64,000 nucleotides of DNA. Source: Streptomyces griseoflavus (GTDB lineage Bacteria > Actinomycetota > Actinomycetes > Streptomycetales > Streptomycetaceae). The notes below the pieces were generated by a model. The model did not search any database. It was not told the origin of the DNA and saw nothing but the letters and a program-made list of their open reading frames with translations. Below, piece by piece: positions 61,832 to 64,000 of this stretch (positions within the stretch are counted from its first letter, which is position 1; each line of letters begins with the position of its first letter). The stretch covers positions 484,575 through 548,574 of the forward strand of contig NZ_BMUC01000002.1 of NCBI RefSeq assembly GCF_014649995.1. Direction: 5' to 3'. A program made the translations under genes and the position numbers.

Positions 61832-64000
61832 ATGACGCGAGCCGAGCAGCCTACGGCCCCTCAGCCGGCCCCCGACGACGCCCTGGTCGCGGACTCCCGC
61901 GAGCGTGCCGTCCGCGCCCTGCTGCGCCGACCCCAGCTGAAACGGCTGTGGAGCGCGCACCTGGTGGGCGGGGTCGGTGACGTCCTCGCCCTTCTGGTGC
62001 TGGTCCTCCTGGTCCTCCAGGCGACCATCGCCGAACAGTCGTTCGGTGGCGGCAGTCGGGGAGCGGCGTTCGCAGTGGCGACCGTTTTCGGGGTGCGCAT
62101 CCTCGCGACGCTGCTGTTCGGCGCCGTACTCCTCGGCCCGCTCACCTCGCTCACCTCGCAGGACGGGCCGCTGGACCGCCGCTGGACCATGGTCGGCGCC
62201 GACGGACTGCGGGCCGCCCTGCTCATCGTCGCGCCCCTGTGGATCGACTGGACCCCGCGGAACGCGCCGGCCATCCTGCTCGTCACCGTCTTCGTGACCG
62301 GGGTCGCCGAGCGCTTCTGGACGGTGTGCCGGGAAAGCGCCGCGCCCGCCCTGCTGCCCGCCCCGCCGCCCGAGGGCGCCACCATCAGGCCGCTGCCCGA
62401 CCACATGGACGCACTGCGGCGCCTGTCGCTGCGCACCGGCTTCGTGGCGATACCCCTCGCGGCCCTCGCGCTCGTCGTCGCGGCCCTCCTCAACAACCTG
62501 CTGGGCACCGGCATCGAGTGGTTCGGCGCCCACCAGGCCGCCCTCGCCTCCTACGTCGCGGCCGGACTCTTCGCCGCCTCGCTGTCCGTCGTCACCTCCC
62601 TGGAACTGCCCGGCACCCGCACCCCCCGCGCGCGGTCCCCGCTCGAAGGGCTGCGCCGGCCGAAGAGCGCCACGGGCAACGACAAGGGCCGCACCGGCGC
62701 GATGCCGCTGCTGGTGCTCGCCTCGGCGTCCGTCGCCGCCGCGGTGTCGGCCGCCGTCGCCGTGTCGGTGCTGCACGCCAAGGACCTCGGCGGCGGCCCC
62801 GTGCTCTACGGCCTGATGGTGGGCGCGCTGACCGGCGGTGTCGTCGTCGGTATCCGTACCGCGCCCGCCCTGCTGCCGGCCCTGTCCCGGCGCCGCCTGC
62901 TCGCCCTCGCCCTCGCCCTCACCGGCGTCGCGCTGCTGGCCGCCGGACTCGTGCCGGACGTCACCAGCGTGCTGCTGGTCATGGCGCTGGCCGGCATCGG
63001 CGCGGGCATCGCCGCCAACACCGGGCACACGCTGCTCGACCAGGAGACCGAGGAACAGCGCCGGGCCCGCACCACCGAGCACCTGCACGCGGTGGTCCGC
63101 GTCCTGGTGGCGCTCGGCGCGGTGACCGCCCCGCTTCTCGCCGCGGCCATCGGACCGCACCGGCTGGAGAACGGCCGCTTCGTCTTCGCGCACGGCGGCG
63201 CCGCGTTCACGCTGATGCTGGTCGGCGCGCTGCTGCTGCCGGTGGCGGCGCTCGTCCTGGCCAAGGTCGACGACCGTTCCGGTGTGCCGCTGCGCCAGGA
63301 CCTGCGCGACGCACTGCTCGGCGGCGACGACCCCGAGCAGACGCCCGCCGCCGCAGGCTTCTTCATCGCCCTGGAGGGCGGCGACGGCGCCGGCAAGTCC
63401 ACCCAGGCCGAGGCTCTCGCCGACTGGATCCGCGCCAAGGGGCACGAGGTCGTCCTCACGCGCGAACCCGGCGCGACCCCGGTCGGCAAGCGGCTGCGGT
63501 CCATCCTGCTGGACGTCTCCAGCGCCGGACTCTCGCACCGCGCCGAGGCCCTGCTGTACGCCGCCGACCGCGCCGAACACATCGACACCGTCGTGCGCCC
63601 CGCCCTGGAGCGCGGCGCGGTCGTCATCTCCGACCGGTACATCGACTCCTCCGTCGCCTACCAGGGCGCCGGACGCGACCTGTCGCCGACCGAGATCGCC
63701 CGCATCAACCGCTGGGCCACCGACGGCCTCGTACCGCACATGACCGTGCTGCTGGACGTGGCCCCGGAGACCGCGCGGGAACGCTTCACCGAGGCACCGG
63801 ACCGGCTGGAGTCCGAGCCCGCCGAGTTCCACGCGCGCGTACGCGCCGGTTTCCTCACGCTCGCCGCCGCCGACCCCGGCCGCTACCTGGTCGTCGACGC
63901 CGGTCAGGAACCGGAGTCGGTGACCACCGTGATCCGGCACCGGCTCGACCAGGTGCTGCCGCTGTCCGAGGCCGAGATCCGGGCCCGCGAGGAAGCCCGC
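61832..64000 (+). CDS. tmk: Thymidylate kinase with N-terminal membrane (MFS-like) domain, partial
   Basis: The frame is open from ATG 61832 to the right edge without a stop (723 residues visible). Residues about 25-490 form a multi-spanning MFS-like domain with about 12 hydrophobic segments ('LLVLASASVAAAVSAAVAVS', 'VLLVMALAGIGAGIAANTGH'). The C-terminal part is a thymidylate kinase: P-loop 'ALEGGDGAGKSTQAEALADW', 'LTREPGATPVG', 'VVISDRYIDSSVAYQGAGRD', and a lid region near 'EAPDRLESEP'. It makes dTDP. A TAGGCT hexamer 6 bp before the ATG suggests leaderless transcription. The fusion is known in actinobacteria. The role of the membrane part is unknown. Confidence 0.93.
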   Translation, partial: MTRAEQPTAPQPAPDDALVADSRERAVRALLRRPQLKRLWSAHLVGGVGDVLALLVLVLLVLQATIAEQSFGGGSRGAAFAVATVFGVRILATLLFGAVLLGPLTSLTSQDGPLDRRWTMVGADGLRAALLIVAPLWIDWTPRNAPAILLVTVFVTGVAERFWTVCRESAAPALLPAPPPEGATIRPLPDHMDALRRLSLRTGFVAIPLAALALVVAALLNNLLGTGIEWFGAHQAALASYVAAGLFAASLSVVTSLELPGTRTPRARSPLEGLRRPKSATGNDKGRTGAMPLLVLASASVAAAVSAAVAVSVLHAKDLGGGPVLYGLMVGALTGGVVVGIRTAPALLPALSRRRLLALALALTGVALLAAGLVPDVTSVLLVMALAGIGAGIAANTGHTLLDQETEEQRRARTTEHLHAVVRVLVALGAVTAPLLAAAIGPHRLENGRFVFAHGGAAFTLMLVGALLLPVAALVLAKVDDRSGVPLRQDLRDALLGGDDPEQTPAAAGFFIALEGGDGAGKSTQAEALADWIRAKGHEVVLTREPGATPVGKRLRSILLDVSSAGLSHRAEALLYAADRAEHIDTVVRPALERGAVVISDRYIDSSVAYQGAGRDLSPTEIARINRWATDGLVPHMTVLLDVAPETARERFTEAPDRLESEPAEFHARVRAGFLTLAAADPGRYLVVDAGQEPESVTTVIRHRLDQVLPLSEAEIRAREEAR

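Overview
The window is about 72% G+C. Its codon use, TAGNNT-type promoters, leaderless starts and gene content (wblA, bldG, crp, a WhiB-family regulator, an NhaA/Acs/SulP block, a Tad-like cluster, topA and a thymidylate kinase fused to a membrane domain) mark it as a Streptomyces chromosome. From memory, the order from about 14.7 kb to the right end matches the SCO3580 to SCO3542 interval of S. coelicolor read in reverse; this was not checked by alignment.

Left end, 1-14.7 kb: accessory DNA inserted at the 3' end of a tRNA-Pro(CGG) gene (14672-14745, minus). A 45-bp piece of the tRNA 3' half is duplicated at 1158-1202, giving a 13.5-kb island (1158-14713). Both ends carry the same cluster of TTCTCCCA repeats, which look like integrase arm-type sites. 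The only integrase trace is a decayed 3' fragment just outside the left att site. The window opens further left on a fragment resembling the C-terminus of a NACHT protein, so several elements probably accumulated at this tRNA. The island holds conflict-type genes: (a) a coupled three-gene operon of a small Cys/His protein, a membrane protein and a large TPR-CHAT caspase-like protein with two TTA codons; (b) a coupled pair of a two-HxK phospholipase-D-like protein and a partner of unknown family; (c) an N-terminal fragment of a DNA-methyltransferase-like gene meeting an N-terminal fragment of a radical-SAM gene at what looks like a deletion scar; (d) an XRE-DUF488 fusion with a Cys/His partner.

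14.8-43.5 kb: conserved core. Membrane protein, metallophosphoesterase, GatB/YqeY protein, penicillin-binding protein, wblA, two ArsA-like ATPases, DUF4177/RidA, Nudix and metallo-beta-lactamase hydrolases, crp with its own candidate Crp site, endonuclease III with a Lys/Ala-rich tail, CoA-type Nudix hydrolase, MarP-like protease, alpha/beta hydrolase, holin-like protein, nhaA, acs, a SulP-carbonic anhydrase fusion, a polysaccharide-deacetylase-like lipoprotein, a CooC-like ATPase, a degenerate Fic-like protein and an HAD phosphatase.

43.5-52 kb: a 6C small RNA, then the CpaE/TadA/TadB/TadC/DUF4244/TadE/TadE-like secretion cluster in tightly overlapping order, converging on and overlapping a DUF1998-type helicase. 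51.9-64 kb: bldG and its anti-sigma partner, the proton-pumping pyrophosphatase hppA, a lipoprotein, an rRNA/DNA-type methyltransferase, a small membrane protein, topA, and a membrane-domain/thymidylate-kinase fusion cut by the right edge.
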